Position numbers and translations under genes: made by a program. The notes beneath the pieces were generated by a model. It was not told where the DNA came from, searched no databases, and saw nothing but the letters and a program-made list of their open reading frames with translations. Shown in pieces: positions 62,715 to 64,000 of a DNA stretch of 64,000 nucleotides. This DNA comes from Streptomyces spororaveus (GTDB taxonomy: Bacteria > Actinomycetota > Actinomycetes > Streptomycetales > Streptomycetaceae): NCBI RefSeq assembly GCF_016755875.1, contig NZ_BNED01000005.1:992001-1056000 (forward strand). The letters run 5' to 3'. Positions within the stretch are counted from its first letter, which is position 1. Each line of letters begins with the position of its first letter.

Positions 62715-63221
62715 TCAGGAGGTGACGGCGGCATGAGCCAGGGCAGCGGTCTCCTGCGGCGTACCGTCGATCGGGATGGCCGCGCCCGTTTCGTCGTCGC
62801 CCAGCGGTTCGAGGTCGGCAAACTGCGAATCGAGCAGACCAGGCGGCATGAAGTGGCCCTTTCGCGCAGTGATCCGTGCGGCGATCAGCTCGGGCGAGCC
62901 ATCGAGGTGCAGAAAGAAGACCTGCGCTGCGGCGGAGGCCAGCCGGTCACGGTAGCGCCGCTTCAATGCTGAACATGACACCACTCCACCGCCCTCCGCG
63001 TGATCGGCCAGCCACCGTGCGATCTCGTCCAGCCAGGGACGGCGGTCTTCGTCGCCGAGCGGATGGCCGGCTCGTATCTTCGCCACATTGGCTGCCGGGT
63101 GGAAGTCGTCCGCCTCGGCGTAAGGAACACCGAGGCGCTGCGCCAGCAGCTGGCCCACCGTGGTCTTTCCCGAGGCCGACACGCCCATGATCACGACCAG
63201 TGGAGCGGTGTTGTGAGACAT
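62715..63221 (-). CDS. gntK: Gluconokinase
   Basis: 168 residues. GntK fold with Walker A VIMGVSASGKTTVGQLLAQR, substrate region EADDFHPAANVAKIRAGHPL and CSALKRRYRDRL, and FLHLDGSPELIAARITARKG. It phosphorylates D-gluconate to 6-phosphogluconate with ATP, feeding the pentose phosphate route. Normal length. The dehydrogenase beside it could be a sugar (glucose/gluconate) oxidase-type enzyme, which would suit the pair. Confidence 0.9.
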   Translation of the reverse strand: MSHNTAPLVVIMGVSASGKTTVGQLLAQRLGVPYAEADDFHPAANVAKIRAGHPLGDEDRRPWLDEIARWLADHAEGGGVVSCSALKRRYRDRLASAAAQVFFLHLDGSPELIAARITARKGHFMPPGLLDSQFADLEPLGDDETGAAIPIDGTPQETAALAHAAVTS

Positions 63222-63257
63222 CCGTCCAGGCTAGGGCCTGCCTTCGGGTCTTGCCCG

Positions 63258-64000
63258 CTACAGGTCGATGACGACCTTGACGTCGTCCGGCTGCGGCGTG
63301 AACGCTTCTGCCGCGCGCTCCAGCGGCACCCGCCGGGTGATCAGGCGCTCAAGCCATGACAGGTCGGCCGTGGCCAGCGCGTCGGCAGCCTGGCGGTAGT
63401 GGCGCAGGTTGGCGTTGACCGAGCCCACGACCGCGTCGTTCTCCAGCACGATCTCCCTGTTGATGGCGCCCGCGTCCACGCTCACCCTGCGGCCGGCGGG
63501 CGACACACCGGTCAGGCACACCACCCCGTAGGGCGCGGTGCCCGTCAATGAGGCGAAGACGAGCTCGCTCGCGCCCGTGGCTTCGATGACGACATCTGGG
63601 CACACATCGGAGATGACCTGCTCAATGCCCTCGGCGTGGAAAGCGGCACCCAAGTCCCGTACCAGAGCGGGCTTGGGCCCTTCGGTCACCCGATCGAGTA
63701 CATGAACCTCCAGTCCGCGCTGTGTGCCCAGGAGGGCGGCCAGCAGGCCGATGGGCCCCGCACCGGTCACCAGGGCGCGACGCGGCTCGAACCACGAGCG
63801 GGCACCGACACGCTCGACCTGTTCCCATGCCTTTGCCACCACGGTGGTCGGTTCCATGAGGACCCCGACGCGCTGCAGATGCGGCTCCAGCTTCACCGCG
63901 TAGCCGGCTTCCACGCACCACACCTGCGCGCCATATCCGTCGATCTCCTTGATACCGCGTTCGGTGTAGCGGCCGTTGCGGCACATGTCGAACTCGCCGC
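63258..64000 (-). CDS. Zinc-type medium-chain dehydrogenase (glucose 1-dehydrogenase-like), 5' partial
   Basis: The frame runs off the right edge (it continues upstream of FDMCRNGRYTERGI), so only the C-terminal ~247 residues are present. The zinc-domain end (CRNGRYTERG, V-L-M-E-P-T), the Rossmann motif ALVTGAGPIGLLAALLG and VIEATGASELVFASLTG match the glucose dehydrogenase branch (C-R-N-G at the structural zinc/substrate loop). It probably oxidises a sugar or polyol with NAD(P). It converges on nothing and lies just upstream of gluconokinase, in the same direction, so the two may be cotranscribed. Confidence 0.8.
   Translation of the reverse strand, partial: GEFDMCRNGRYTERGIKEIDGYGAQVWCVEAGYAVKLEPHLQRVGVLMEPTTVVAKAWEQVERVGARSWFEPRRALVTGAGPIGLLAALLGTQRGLEVHVLDRVTEGPKPALVRDLGAAFHAEGIEQVISDVCPDVVIEATGASELVFASLTGTAPYGVVCLTGVSPAGRRVSVDAGAINREIVLENDAVVGSVNANLRHYRQAADALATADLSWLERLITRRVPLERAAEAFTPQPDDVKVVIDL

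Overview
The window looks like Streptomyces or a close actinomycete. GC content is very high, GTG starts and 4-bp ATGA/GTGA gene overlaps are common, and the families are typical of the group: SpoIIE-phosphatase/HATPase regulators, XRE-DUF5753, DUF3040, and many IS5, IS110, ISAzo13 and ISL3 elements.

Main observation: a hydroxymethylbilane synthase (hemC-type) paralogue is cut in two. Its codons up to ...GGKGAF end at 6046, and its continuation (GAF-TRRADEHLLDGRV..., KDLPG, LPREDARD) begins at 49943. The two cut ends carry imperfect direct repeats, AAGGCGCCTTC (6036-6046) and AAGGAGCCTTC (49932-49942). The 43.9 kb between them starts with a four-gene operon of three tyrosine recombinases plus a small HTH/coiled-coil protein. 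This is the ginABCD arrangement that defines GInt islands, which are related to the Tn554/RIT recombinase trios. I read 6047-49931 as one GInt-like genomic island whose two ends both lie in this window.

Layout. (1) 1-6046, chromosomal backbone: a translationally coupled run of a Nudix-phosphotransferase fusion, GNAT acetyltransferase, Nudix hydrolase, VanX-like D,D-dipeptidase, a methyltransferase-Nudix-isoaspartyl methyltransferase fusion, a TmrB-like P-loop protein and the hemC 5' part. (2) 6102-12100: the ginABCD-like operon. (3) 12136-15529: an IS nest, namely an ISAzo13 copy split by an intact IS5-type element, then an IS110 with a candidate bridge RNA. (4) 15570-23828: a sugar-binding lipoprotein, a large GAF-SpoIIE-HATPase regulator, a decayed sugar ABC transporter and a cyclase-family hydrolase. 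(5) 24111-29202: a dead IS5 element, then a TetR-associated acyl-CoA operon (stub peptide, acyl-CoA ligase, enoyl-CoA hydratase, SDR) with a clear promoter/operator. (6) 29823-33722: an NCS1 permease divergent from a CocE-type hydrolase and a GntR regulator sharing one control region. (7) 34168-40501: a PucR-type regulator whose leader is duplicated 3.3 kb downstream, a broken DauR-like regulator, an aminotransferase remnant, an APC permease and a hypothetical protein. (8) 40539-46400: intact ISAzo13 and IS110 elements, a frameshifted ISL3, and DNA-ligase, IS256 and recombinase remnants. (9) 46392-49931: a second SpoIIE-type regulator and a gene-poor right end.

Right of the island (49943-64000) the backbone holds the hemC continuation (itself truncated at 50095), a broken XRE-DUF5753 regulator, small proteins, a LuxR-type two-component system, a CPA2 antiporter with its regulatory subunit, a K+/H+ antiporter, DUF3040, an ArsB/NhaD-type transporter, a slipin, an APC permease fragment, gluconokinase and a partial medium-chain dehydrogenase. 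The ion-transport genes plus the two-component system look like one stress or cation-homeostasis neighbourhood.
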